Source: Actinobacillus succinogenes 130Z (GTDB lineage Bacteria; Pseudomonadota; Gammaproteobacteria; Enterobacterales; Pasteurellaceae). From it: DNA of 64,000 nucleotides. A program made the translations under genes and the position numbers. Each line of letters starts with the position of its first letter. Position 1 is the first letter of the stretch. The stretch is taken from assembly GCF_000017245.1 (NCBI RefSeq), contig NC_009655.1:1364001-1428000 (forward strand), given 5' to 3'. The notes beneath the pieces were generated by a model. That model saw nothing but the letters and a program-made list of their open reading frames with translations. It was not told where the DNA came from and did no database searches. Below, piece by piece: positions 41,482 to 50,962 of this stretch.

Positions 41482-42168
41482 TTAATCCCGGGTATTCTTT
41501 TTAACTTCTTTTTCCAGCTCGGGTAATACTTCTTCGCGATACCATTTCGGATGGTGTTTTTTCGCCCAGCGAACGGTCACCCAACCTTCAATCATAGCAC
41601 GGATAGAACCTTTCACCCAGAATGCCATATATATGTGCACCAGAATCCCGGTGAACAAGGCAAAAGCACTGGCGGCATGCAACAGAATGGCAATGCGCAG
41701 GGTGGTGACGGAGAAGTAACCGGAAAAATATTTCCGCCACATGATTAAGCCGGTTACCAGCAAGGTGACCATCGCCAAAATCAAGGTCCAGAACAACATT
41801 TTCTGACCAAGGTTGTATTTGCCGTTGTAAGCCACATTGTGCTCATTTCCTTTGAGGACTTCTACGATGCCTTTCGCCCAACGAATATCATTTTTTTCGG
41901 GAATATTATGATGGGCATACACAAACGCCATAAAAATAAACGCGATGAACATAATAATACCCGTAAACGGATGAATGGCACGAGCCAGTTGCGGCGTACC
42001 CAGAATTTCATGTAACCAGGCAAAATCCGGGAAGAAGAACGCCACCCCGGTAAACATGGTGAGGAAAAAGGCGATTACCAAGAACCAGTGTGAAACCCGT
42101 GCAGGGAATTTATGACGTAGGATTTTGGTGTCCTGCGTAATTTCGGTAAGTTTTTTTTGCTTACTCAT
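41482..42168 (-). CDS. fdoI: formate dehydrogenase-O/N cytochrome b556 (gamma) subunit
   Basis: 228 residues with four membrane segments (e.g. FLVIAFFLTMFTGVAFFFPD, FTGIIMFIAFIFMAFVYAHH, LFWTLILAMVTLLVTGLIMW) and haem-ligating histidines near HKFPARVSHW and HAASAFALFTGILVHIYMAF. It takes electrons from the beta subunit to menaquinone. Overlaps fdxH by eight bases. Confidence 0.95.
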   Translation of the reverse strand: MSKQKKLTEITQDTKILRHKFPARVSHWFLVIAFFLTMFTGVAFFFPDFAWLHEILGTPQLARAIHPFTGIIMFIAFIFMAFVYAHHNIPEKNDIRWAKGIVEVLKGNEHNVAYNGKYNLGQKMLFWTLILAMVTLLVTGLIMWRKYFSGYFSVTTLRIAILLHAASAFALFTGILVHIYMAFWVKGSIRAMIEGWVTVRWAKKHHPKWYREEVLPELEKEVKKNTRD

Positions 42169-43105
42169 GGTGTCCCCCTTTACGAACTTTTGTTTTCTTC
42201 TCGGCTTCTTCTAACGCCTCGAATTCCGTATGATGGTCGTCCACGTCTTCTTCATTATTCGGACCGACACCTACATAATGGGCAATTTCGGCTAACGCCA
42301 AACCGCCCATTGCCACAGCGGCAACCGGTTTTAAGATGTCTTTCCAAAGTTTGACGGTGATGTCGATTTCCGGATCTTTCGGCAAGCCGGAATAAAGTTC
42401 CGGTTTATCCGCATGGTGTAATACATACATTACGTGCGTTCCGCCGACGCCCTCCGGATTGTAAATGCCGGCATTTTCATAACCGCGGGATTTTAAATCG
42501 GTTACCCGTTGTTCAGCATAATGCAGCATTTCTTCTTTCGTGCCGAAATGGATAGCGCCGGTCGGGCAGGTTTTCACGCAAGCCGGTTCTTGTCCCACAT
42601 TGACGCGATCCACACACAGGGTACATTTGTACACACGGTTGTCTTCATCGTTCATTTTCGGTACGTTGAACGGACAACCGGCGATACAGTAACCGCAGCC
42701 GATACATTTATCGGTTTGGAAATCCACGATGCCGTTGGCATATTGGATTATCGCCCCCGGAGCCGGACAGGCTTTCAAGCAGCCCGGCTCTGCACAGTGC
42801 ATACAACCGTCTTTGCGGATTAACCATTCCAGACGATCGTTTTCTTCCACCTCATTAAATTTCATTACCGTCCATTGTTGGGCGTTCATATCGCGGGGAT
42901 TATCGTAAACCCCCACGCATTCTTCCTGCGGCGCGCGTAAATCATTCCATTCGGAACAGGCGACCTGGCAGGCTTTACAGCCGATACAGGTAGTGATATC
43001 AATAAGTTTGGCAACTTCGATTACGTCTTTGCGCACTTGTGGCGGCGGTGTCACGGCGGAAGTAGCAGAGCGCTTGATAATGTTTTGTTCTTGTACAGTT
43101 GACAT
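42161..43105 (-). CDS. fdoH: formate dehydrogenase iron-sulfur (beta) subunit
   Basis: 314 residues with four [4Fe-4S] motifs: CIGCKACQVACSEWN, CMHCAEPGCLKACP, CIGCGYCIAGCPFN and CTLCVDRVNVGQEPACVKTC. A C-terminal membrane anchor (LKPVAAVAMGGLALAEIAHY) ties it to the gamma subunit. Transfers electrons from FdoG to FdoI. Start overlaps the fdoG stop (TAATG). Confidence 0.96.
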   Translation of the reverse strand: MSTVQEQNIIKRSATSAVTPPPQVRKDVIEVAKLIDITTCIGCKACQVACSEWNDLRAPQEECVGVYDNPRDMNAQQWTVMKFNEVEENDRLEWLIRKDGCMHCAEPGCLKACPAPGAIIQYANGIVDFQTDKCIGCGYCIAGCPFNVPKMNDEDNRVYKCTLCVDRVNVGQEPACVKTCPTGAIHFGTKEEMLHYAEQRVTDLKSRGYENAGIYNPEGVGGTHVMYVLHHADKPELYSGLPKDPEIDITVKLWKDILKPVAAVAMGGLALAEIAHYVGVGPNNEEDVDDHHTEFEALEEAEKKTKVRKGGHHE

Positions 43106-46100
43106 TACAGTGCCTCCGTTGTTCTTTCGATGTTCACTAAGAACGCTTTGTATTCAGGGGTTTGCGTATTGGCATCCCCCACACGGCCGGTTAAAGTATT
43201 CGGTAAGAACGATTTACGTCCGTTCGCCATGAATCCGCCATGGAGCGGAATACCGATGGTGTGGACTTTTTTACCGTCGACTTCAAGCGATTTAATACGT
43301 TTAGTCACTACGGCTTTGGCTTTAATATAACCGCGTTTGGATGTCACTTTCACTACGTCCCCTTGCGCGATACCTTTCTCCTTGGCCAGTTCTTCGCTGA
43401 TTTCAACAAATGGTTGCGGTTGAGCGATCATATTGAGATCAGCGTTCTTCGTCCACCAGTGGAAGTGTTCGGTTAAACGGTAAGTCGTTCCGACATAAGG
43501 GAAGTCGTTGGCATCACCGAAACTTGCTTTATCGTTATCCAGAATACGCGCCGCCGGGTTGTAAATCACATTCGGGTGAAGCGGATTGGTGCCGATAGGC
43601 GTTTCGACCGGTTCGTAATGTTCCGGGAACGGCCCTTCCGCCATTTTATCCAGTGCGAATAAACGGCTGACACCTTCATTATTCATAATGAACGGCATAA
43701 CGTTGCTGTTCGGAGGAGCGGTACCAAAGTCTGCGATATCGATATAGTTCCAGTTTTTACCGTTCCATTTTACTAACTGGCGTTTCGGATCCCACGGTTT
43801 GCCGGATAAATCCGCCGAGGCGCGGTTATAAAGTACGCGACGGTTGACAGGCCATGCAAAAGCCCAGCCTAAGGTATTACCTAAACCGGAAGGATCGCTG
43901 TTATCGCGTTTTTCCATTTGGTTACCTTTTTGTGTCCACTGACCCGTATAAATCCAGCAAGCGGATGAGGTAGTACCGTCATCGCGTAACTGTGCGAAAC
44001 TCGAGAGCAATTCGCCTTTTTTCGCAATAAGATTGCCGTTGACATCGTACAGATCTTCTAATGCATAACCATTGTTTTCTTTGGCGATTTCATCGGATTT
44101 CGGTTCTAACGGATTAGCGTAATCCCATGACATCGCTTTTATGGTATCGATAGAAGAACCGCCTTCTTTTTCATACATCTCTAGCATGACTTCGCGAATT
44201 TCAGCCAAGATATCCACATCCGGTTTGGCATCTTTCGGCGGTTCGGCGGCTTTCCAGTGCCATTGCAGCCAACGGCCGGAATTTGCAATCGAACCGTCTT
44301 CTTCCGCAAAACAGATACTCGGTAAACGGAATACCTCGGTTTGAATATCCGCCGGATTTACGTCGTTATATTCGCCGTGATTTTGCCAGAACTCGGAGGT
44401 ATCGGTTTTTAACGGATCCATTACCACTAAAAATTTTAATTTGCGCAGCGCGGATGAAATTTTATGTTTATCCGGATAAGAGGCGATCGGATTATAGCCT
44501 TGGCAGAGATAACCGTTAACTTTGCCTTGAGCCATTAAATCGACATATTGAAGTTGATCCAGTTTCTTGGTGTACTGCTTAGGAAGATTATGGAAACCGA
44601 ATTCATTGTCTTTAGTCGCATTTTCACCATATAGAGCTTTCAGCATACTGACTACAAATTTAGGCGTATTCTGCCAATAGTTTGTTTGACCGTCTACCGC
44701 CGTTTTAGGTGTGATACGATTGATATAACTTTCTAATGTAGTATCGGTCTCAATCGGCAACGGAATATAGCCCGGAAGCATGGACGGGAACAAGCCCATA
44801 TCCGTCGTACCTTGAACGTTGGAATGACCGCGTAATGCGTTAATACCGCCGCCCGCCATACCGATGTTACCTAACAATAACTGAATCATCGCCATGGTAC
44901 GGATATTTTGCGCACCGACGCTATGATGAGTCCAGCCTAAGGCATAGAGGATAGTCATGGTACGATCCGGTACCGCAGTAGAACCGATGGTTTCGGCGAA
45001 TTCGAGGAACGCCTTTTGTTTGGTACCACAGATGCGTTCAACCATTTCCGGCGTATAACGTTCAACATGTTTTCTCAACAGGTTGATAACACAGCGCGGA
45101 TCCTGAAGCGTTAAATCACGTTTCGGTTGACCGTTTTCGTCCAATTGATATGACCAAGTGGATTTGTCGTATTGACGTTTTTCCGCATCATATCCCGTAA
45201 ATAAACCGTCTTTGAAATCAAAACCTTCATTAATCAGGAAAGAAGCGTTGGTATAGTGTTTTACGTATTCGTGCTGGATTTTATCGTTATCCAGAAGGTA
45301 TTTGATGACACCCAGCAACAGGGCGATATCCGTACCGGAACGAATAGGAGAATAGAAATCGGCAACCGCAGCCGTACGATTAAAGCGGGGATCGACCACC
45401 ATTAATTTCGCACCGTTTTGTTTTTTTGCTTCGATCGCCCAACGGAAACCCACGGGGTGAGCTTCAGCGGCATTACCGCCCATTACGACGACAACGTTCG
45501 CATTTTTTATATCAACCCAATGGTTGGTCATGGCACCGCGACCAAATGATGGAGCAAGACTTGCTACCGTTGGTCCGTGTCAGGTACTCGCTACGTTATC
45601 GATAAACAACAAGCCGAGCGAACGTGCCCATTTTTGGGAAATCAGCGCCGTTTCGTTGCTTGCCGCCGATGTGCAGAGAAATCCGGTGGTTAACCAACGA
45701 TTGACCGGCGTACCCGATTCGTTGGTCGTCTGAAAGTTCGCATCGCGGTCTTCTTTCATTAATTTAGCGATTTTGTGAATGGCGTCGTGCCAGGAAATAC
45801 GTTCCCATTTATCGGAACCCGGTGCACGGTATTCGGGATATTGGATTCGGTTCGGACTGTTGACGAAATCTAAAACGCCCGCGCCTTTCGGGCATAGCGC
45901 CCCACGGCTGACCGGATGATCCGGGTCGCCTTCCACATGGATTAATTTACCGCGGGAATTCATTGAGCCGTCACCCATGCTGTACATCAGCATGCCGCAA
46001 CCGACTGCGCAATATGTGCAGGATTGACGAGTTTCTTTTGTCCGTAAAAGTTTATACTCGCGTGGTGCGGCAAATGCTGCGGTAGGCATTAAACCTAATG

Positions 46101-46167
46101 CTGCAACAGACGTCCCCGCCATGCCTCCTGCACAGACCTTAAAGAACTTACGTCTTGTGATCTGCAT
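43105..46167 (-). CDS. fdoG: formate dehydrogenase-O/N alpha subunit, selenocysteine-containing
   Basis: 1020 residues with the in-frame TGA at 45580-45582 read as selenocysteine (residue 196; context NVAST-Sec-HGPTVASLAPSFGRG). N-terminal Tat signal (ITRRKFFKVCAGGMAG), a [4Fe-4S] motif (CTYCAVGCGMLMYSMGDGSM), then molybdopterin-binding domains (ALGWTHHSVGAQNIRTMAMI). Oxidises formate in the periplasm. Without recoding the gene would seem split into 195 and 808 residues. Needs selABCD, not in this window. Operon promoter lies in 46168-46470. Confidence 0.96.
45540..45582 (-). promoter_or_regulatory. bacterial SECIS hairpin next to the UGA codon of fdoG
   Basis: Directly after UGA the mRNA reads CACGGACCAACGGTAGCAAG, with GACCAA pairing TTGGTC downstream and an apical AGCAA/TTGCT stem carrying GUCU in the loop. 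This is the SelB-binding bSECIS layout of fdhF/fdnG. Confidence 0.8.
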
Positions 46168-46470
46168 AGATTGTCCTTACTCCGAATGAGGAGATGGGTT
46201 AAGAAAAATTCGTTATGGAAATGTTAATCAAAAGTAAAAAATACCTAGATTAATGGCTTAAGAATACCGAGTTTTTATAGGTAAATCTATAACTAATCTT
46301 GTGCATATAGGTTATTTTCTGTGATTTAGGTCAATTTTTTAGCAAAATTGTCAAAAAAAACAGTAAATAAGAACGCTTTTTATTTAACCGTAATTTATTG
46401 ATTTTCAGATTGTAGAGTCACACAATACATTCTAAAATATTTAAAAAATACGATTAAAAAGGACCGCACT
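46168..46470. promoter_or_regulatory. divergent fdoG/fdhD control region
   Basis: 303 bases, AT-rich, no gene. Contains TGTGATTTAGGTCAATT (46320-46336), which fits a CRP or weak FNR site, and one NarL-type heptamer TACCTAT on the minus strand (46277-46283). No clean -35/-10 pair was chosen. Sites are suggestive only. Confidence 0.4.
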
Positions 46471-47289
46471 TTGAATTCTACCACCATTACGCCCGTCACT
46501 TTCTTTCAAAAATCCGATGAAAAAGCCATTTTACAGAATAAGAGTGATGTTTTGGCGTTAGAAGTGCCGGCGGCATTGGTGTATAACGGTATATCTCACG
46601 CAGTGATGATGTGCAGCCCCGAAGACTTGGAAGATTTTGCCGTGGGATTTTCTCTGACGGAAGGGATTATTGACAAACCTGCCGATATTTACGGAATTGA
46701 TGTGCTGGAAAGCTGTGGCGGCATTGAAGTGCAAATCGAATTGGCAACCCGGTGTTTTGTGCGACTCAAAGAAGTACGCCGTAATTTAACCGGGCGTACC
46801 GGTTGCGGTATTTGCGGTACGGAACAATTGGAACAGGTCATTAAAAAATTGCCGAAAACCGACCGCACTTTACATTTTGAGCTGAATTTATTGGATGATT
46901 GTCTGGCTAAATTACAACAGGCGCAGTCGCTGGGAAAACAAACCGGTTCAACCCATGCCGTTGCGTTTTTCTCGGCACAAGGCGAATTACTGGCAATCCG
47001 TGAAGACGTAGGGCGTCATGTGGCATTGGATAAACTGCTGGGCTGGCATGCTAAAAGCGGTCGTCCGCAAGGTTTCGTCGTCAGTACCAGCCGCGCCAGT
47101 TATGAAATGGTACAAAAAACCGCAATTTGCGGCATTGAAATGTTAGTTGCTATTTCTGCGGCGACGGATTTAGCCGTACGGACCGCGAAAGACACGGCTT
47201 TAACCTTGATCGGTTTTGCCCGCACAGGACGTGCGACAGTATATACGGGAACGGAACGTTTAAGCCTAAACGGGTTCGAAAGTAAGTAA
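46471..47289 (+). CDS. fdhD: FdhD, sulfur carrier for formate dehydrogenase maturation
   Basis: 272 residues. The catalytic C-x-x-C is CGICG in RTGCGICGTEQLEQV; VPAALVYNGISHAVMMCSPE, FAVGFSLTEGIIDKP and REDVGRHVALDKLLGW are conserved. FdhD passes sulfur from IscS to the Mo-cofactor. The start is TTG at 46471, with AAGGA seven bases upstream; the uptake-signal core lies between ribosome site and start. Divergent from fdoG as in E. coli. Confidence 0.95.
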   Translation: MNSTTITPVTFFQKSDEKAILQNKSDVLALEVPAALVYNGISHAVMMCSPEDLEDFAVGFSLTEGIIDKPADIYGIDVLESCGGIEVQIELATRCFVRLKEVRRNLTGRTGCGICGTEQLEQVIKKLPKTDRTLHFELNLLDDCLAKLQQAQSLGKQTGSTHAVAFFSAQGELLAIREDVGRHVALDKLLGWHAKSGRPQGFVVSTSRASYEMVQKTAICGIEMLVAISAATDLAVRTAKDTALTLIGFARTGRATVYTGTERLSLNGFESK

Positions 47290-47389
47290 GCAAGACGCGC
47301 AAAACAGGAAGTGCGGTCAAATTTCAGTGATTTTTTCATAACGGCATGAAGTGGGAACTTACATGCCGTTACCGTTAAATGTGCAAATA

Positions 47390-48439
47390 TTATTGGTTTA
47401 GCGAAGTATCCGTCCAGCGCTGAATCAGGCGTTTGCTTTCTTTATCCGAACCGAAACGGATAACATCGAGATCGATGAAATTGACGGTTTGCGGCAGACG
47501 GGCTTTAGGGTAAGCCTTGGCATGAATATTTGTCGGCTGTTGATAAGAATTCGCTTCCCGCCAAGGGATTTCCTGCGCTTCCGCCGTTAATACCCAATCA
47601 GTGAATAATTTGGCGTTATCCAAATTTCTGGCGCCTTTGATAATGCTGGTGGCACCTAATGTATAACCTACGCCTTCACAAGGTAGTACGCCTTCGACCG
47701 GTGCGCCTTTTTCCCGTTCGCGCAAATAAGCGTTCATAAAACTGATATCCACTGCCACTTCGCCTGTCGCCAGATTACTGGTGGCCAAACCGCTTTTGGA
47801 AAATTGAGCCACGTTTTTATTCAGTTCGGTTAAGTAATCGAAGGCTTTATCTTCTCCCCACAGTGCCGCGAGGGTAGTGATAAAGGAATATCCCGTACCG
47901 GATACGCGCGGATCCGCATACTGAATTTGATTTTTAAAGCGGGGGGCTAATAAATCCTTAAAGCACTTCGGCGGTTTGACGTTCAATGCTTGCAACTTTT
48001 TGGTATTGACCCCGATGGCCAATTCCATCAGATAAATCACCGAGATGTAATCGCCTTGCTGGTCCATCAATTTTTTGAAGCGCGGCATAATGTATTTTTG
48101 ATTCGGCGAACGGTATTTTTCCAATAACCCGAGATCCGCCGCCTGTAAATGGGGTTCCAAAGTGCCGCCGTACCACACGTCCGCCTGCGGATTATCCTTT
48201 TCGGTTCTGATTTTACCCAATACCGTGCCGGTGCTGTTGCGCACAAATTGAGTTTTTACATTGTATTTTTCACCAAAGGCGCGACTGATTTTTTCGCAAG
48301 CGGTATTTTGTACACTGCAATAAATATTTAATCTGCCTTCTGCCTGAGCCGTCATGGGGAGAAGCCAGCCGGAAAAGAGGTAAAGTGCGGTTAATTTTAG
48401 AATAGTTTTTTTGCGGTTTAATAGAACTGAATGAATCAT
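47390..48439 (-). CDS. ABC transporter periplasmic binding protein (AfuA/FbpA-like) under TPP control
   Basis: 349 residues from the ATG at 48439 (GGGAG upstream). Signal peptide to about residue 34 (LTALYLFSGWLLPMTAQAEG), then LNIYCSVQNTACEKISRAFG, KADVW-like QADVWYGGTLEPHLQAADLG and VDISFMNAYLREREKGAPVE, the fold of Fe(III)/phosphosugar binding proteins. No permease or ATPase gene follows; the next gene is convergent fdhD. The TPP riboswitch upstream points to thiamine or a precursor as ligand, so the usual iron annotation may be wrong. Inference. Confidence 0.8.
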   Translation of the reverse strand: MIHSVLLNRKKTILKLTALYLFSGWLLPMTAQAEGRLNIYCSVQNTACEKISRAFGEKYNVKTQFVRNSTGTVLGKIRTEKDNPQADVWYGGTLEPHLQAADLGLLEKYRSPNQKYIMPRFKKLMDQQGDYISVIYLMELAIGVNTKKLQALNVKPPKCFKDLLAPRFKNQIQYADPRVSGTGYSFITTLAALWGEDKAFDYLTELNKNVAQFSKSGLATSNLATGEVAVDISFMNAYLREREKGAPVEGVLPCEGVGYTLGATSIIKGARNLDNAKLFTDWVLTAEAQEIPWREANSYQQPTNIHAKAYPKARLPQTVNFIDLDVIRFGSDKESKRLIQRWTDTSLNQ

Positions 48440-48506
48440 TGATTTGCTCCCGTACAGATAAAAATAGAACAAGTCAACAGCTAAACGAAAGAGTCAAAAC
48501 AGAAAA

Positions 48507-48583
48507 TTAGTTTCCTACGCCAGTGCTAACTGTATCAGGTTCCCGGGTATTTTCTCAGCCGATTTTCGCGGCACCCCGACTAA
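48507..48583 (-). promoter_or_regulatory. TPP riboswitch (THI box)
   Basis: Minus strand: TTAGT, then CGGGGTGCC, GGCTGAGAAAATACCC, GAACCTGAT and GGCGTAGGAAACTAA, with P1 stem TTAGT/ACTAA. These are the invariant thi-box blocks. It precedes the binding protein gene by 67 bases with no clear terminator, so control may act on translation. Confidence 0.93.
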
Positions 48584-48591
48584 CGGGAAGC

Positions 48592-48620
48592 ACTATAAAT
48601 TGTTTGCATGCATTTGTAAA
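48592..48620 (-). promoter_or_regulatory. promoter of the riboswitch transcript
   Basis: Minus strand TTTACA (48615-48620), 17 bp, TATAGT (48592-48597), placing the start just before the aptamer. Confidence 0.65.
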
Positions 48621-48638
48621 TACGGGCGGATGAACGCA

Positions 48639-48666
48639 TTGACAATTCATCCGTACTGTCTATAAT
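48639..48666 (+). promoter_or_regulatory. uvrD promoter
   Basis: TTGACA (48639-48644), 16 bp, TATAAT (48661-48666): both hexamers are consensus. Located 32 bases before uvrD. No LexA box (CTG-N10-CAG) was seen in it. Confidence 0.8.
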
Positions 48667-48697
48667 TTAGTGTAAATTTAAACAGATATGAAATTTT

Positions 48698-50893
48698 ATG
48701 GATATTTCAGAATTACTTGACGGCTTGAACGACAAACAGCGCGAAGCCGTCGCCGCCCCTTTAGGCAATTATTTAGTTCTTGCCGGGGCGGGGTCGGGCA
48801 AGACGCGCGTATTAACTCAGCGAATTGCCTGGTTGATTGCTGTAGAAGGTATTTCCGAAGGCAGTATTATGGCGGTCACCTTCACGAATAAAGCCGCAGC
48901 GGAAATGCGTCAGCGGATTGAATCCGCATTAGCCCGGTATTCCTCCCAGCGTTTATTCGGTATGTGGGTGGGAACCTTTCACAGCATTGCACACCGCTTA
49001 TTGCGCGCTCATTACGCCGATGCCGGTTTACCGCAGGATTTTCAGATTTTAGACAGTGAAGATCAGTTACGTTTAGTCAAACGGTTATTAAAACTACACA
49101 ATTATGACGAAAAAATGTATCCGGCGAAACAGGCCTGTTGGTATATCAATAATAAAAAAGACGAGGGATTAAGACCTCAGCAGATTGACGATATGAACGA
49201 TCGCCAGGAACAGGAATGGATCAAAATTTACCGCATTTATCAGGACACCTGCAATAGAGCCGGATTGGTGGATTTTGCCGAAATCCTGTTGCGCGCTTAT
49301 GAACTGTTTTTACATAAACCGTTGATTCTGCAAAATTATCAACGTCGATTCGGACAGATTCTGGTGGATGAATTTCAGGATACCAACAAAATTCAGTATG
49401 AATGGATTCGTTTGCTTGCCGGGAAAACGGGTAATGTCATGATTGTGGGCGATGACGACCAATCTATTTACGGTTGGCGCGGCGCTCAAATTGAAAATAT
49501 TCAAAAATTTTTAGATGATTTTTCGCAGGCGCAAACTATTCGTCTGGAGCAAAATTACCGTTCCACCGGTAATATTCTGCAGGCGGCGAATCAACTGATT
49601 TCTCATAACAGCAACCGTCTTGGTAAGGATTTGTGGACGGAAGACGATAAAGGCGAACCGGTGGGCATTTATGCGGCCTTTAATGAACTGGACGAAGCCT
49701 TATTTGTGTCTTCGCAAATTAAAATCTGGCTGGAAGACGGCGGTAAACTAGACGAATGCGCCGTGTTGTACCGCAGTAACAGTCAATCCCGGGTGCTGGA
49801 AGAAGCGCTGATTCGGGCGCAGATTCCGTATCGTATTTATGGCGGTATGCGATTTTTCGAACGACAGGAAATCAAGGATGCGCTGGCATATTTGCGGTTG
49901 GTCAATAACCGCCATGACGACGCTGCATTTGAACGCGTGGTGAATACGCCGACCCGAGGTATCGGCGAACGTACGCTGGAAACCTTGCGTCAATTTACCC
50001 GAGAACGGCAGATTACTTTATGGCAGGCCACCCAAATCGCCATTCAGGAAAATAAGCTGGCGGGACGTGCCGCGACCGCCTTAATGCGTTTTGTGGAATT
50101 AATCAATTCCTTAGCGCAAGAAACGGAAGAAATGCCGCTATTTGCTCAAACGGATTTTGTGATTAAGCATTCCGGGCTGTATCAAATGTATGAACAGGAG
50201 AAAGGCGAAAAAGGAGAAGTGCGGATAGAAAATCTGGAAGAATTGGTATCTGCCGCTCGTGAATTTATTAAGCCGGAAGAAGCGGATGATATGTCCGATT
50301 TAACCGCGTTTTTAACTCATGCTTCGCTGGAAGCCGGCGAGGAACAGGCCGGTCCGCATCAATCCTGTGTACAGATGATGACCTTGCATTCGGCGAAAGG
50401 GCTGGAGTTTCCGCGCGTGTTTATGGTGGGTGTGGAAGAAGGGATTTTCCCGAGTTTTATGTCTTTGGAAGAACCCGGCCGTTTGGAGGAAGAGCGTCGT
50501 CTAGCCTATGTGGGCGTTACTCGTGCAAAGAAAAAACTGACCATTTGCTATGCGGAAAGCCGTCGTTTATACGGTAAGGAAGAACGCCATATTCCGTCTC
50601 GTTTCATCAATGAATTACCGGAAGAATGTATTCGGACGGTACGTTTACGCGGTACGGTGACCCGCGCTTACAACCGGTTGGCAGTCGGACAAAGTGCGGT
50701 CAATTCCGGACGTGTATTGAGGGGCGATGAGAACGAATGGAAAACCGGACAGAAAGTACGTCACGCCAAATTCGGACAGGGAACGATTATCAATGTGGAA
50801 GGAACGGATAACAATACGCGTCTGCAAATCGCGTTCCAAGGGCAGGGCATTAAGTGGTTGATAGCCCATTTAGCGAAACTGGAAAAAGTTTAA
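48698..50893 (+). CDS. uvrD: DNA helicase II
   Basis: 731 residues. Superfamily 1A helicase motifs: LAGAGSGKTRVLTQRI (Walker A), FTNKAAAEMRQRI (Ia), ILVDEFQDTN (II), IVGDDDQSIYGWRGA (III), LEQNYRSTGNI (IV), TLHSAKGLEFPRVFMVGVEE (V) and LAYVGVTRAKKKLTI (VI). C-terminus ends in a TxxD/tudor-like RHAKFGQGTIINVEG. Unwinds DNA 3'-5' in mismatch and nucleotide excision repair. Confidence 0.97.
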   Translation: MDISELLDGLNDKQREAVAAPLGNYLVLAGAGSGKTRVLTQRIAWLIAVEGISEGSIMAVTFTNKAAAEMRQRIESALARYSSQRLFGMWVGTFHSIAHRLLRAHYADAGLPQDFQILDSEDQLRLVKRLLKLHNYDEKMYPAKQACWYINNKKDEGLRPQQIDDMNDRQEQEWIKIYRIYQDTCNRAGLVDFAEILLRAYELFLHKPLILQNYQRRFGQILVDEFQDTNKIQYEWIRLLAGKTGNVMIVGDDDQSIYGWRGAQIENIQKFLDDFSQAQTIRLEQNYRSTGNILQAANQLISHNSNRLGKDLWTEDDKGEPVGIYAAFNELDEALFVSSQIKIWLEDGGKLDECAVLYRSNSQSRVLEEALIRAQIPYRIYGGMRFFERQEIKDALAYLRLVNNRHDDAAFERVVNTPTRGIGERTLETLRQFTRERQITLWQATQIAIQENKLAGRAATALMRFVELINSLAQETEEMPLFAQTDFVIKHSGLYQMYEQEKGEKGEVRIENLEELVSAAREFIKPEEADDMSDLTAFLTHASLEAGEEQAGPHQSCVQMMTLHSAKGLEFPRVFMVGVEEGIFPSFMSLEEPGRLEEERRLAYVGVTRAKKKLTICYAESRRLYGKEERHIPSRFINELPEECIRTVRLRGTVTRAYNRLAVGQSAVNSGRVLRGDENEWKTGQKVRHAKFGQGTIINVEGTDNNTRLQIAFQGQGIKWLIAHLAKLEKV

Positions 50894-50914
50894 AATCCGA
50901 TAAAGTTCGCGAAA

Positions 50915-50948
50915 AACAAAAAGAAGAGGAGAACCTCTTCTTTTTGTT
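50915..50948. terminator. bidirectional terminator between uvrD and trpCF
   Basis: AACAAAAAGAAGAGG-AGAA-CCTCTTCTTTTTGTT is a perfect 15-bp stem with A/T ends, serving both convergent genes. Confidence 0.85.
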
Positions 50949-50962
50949 TATAGGTCGATGAA

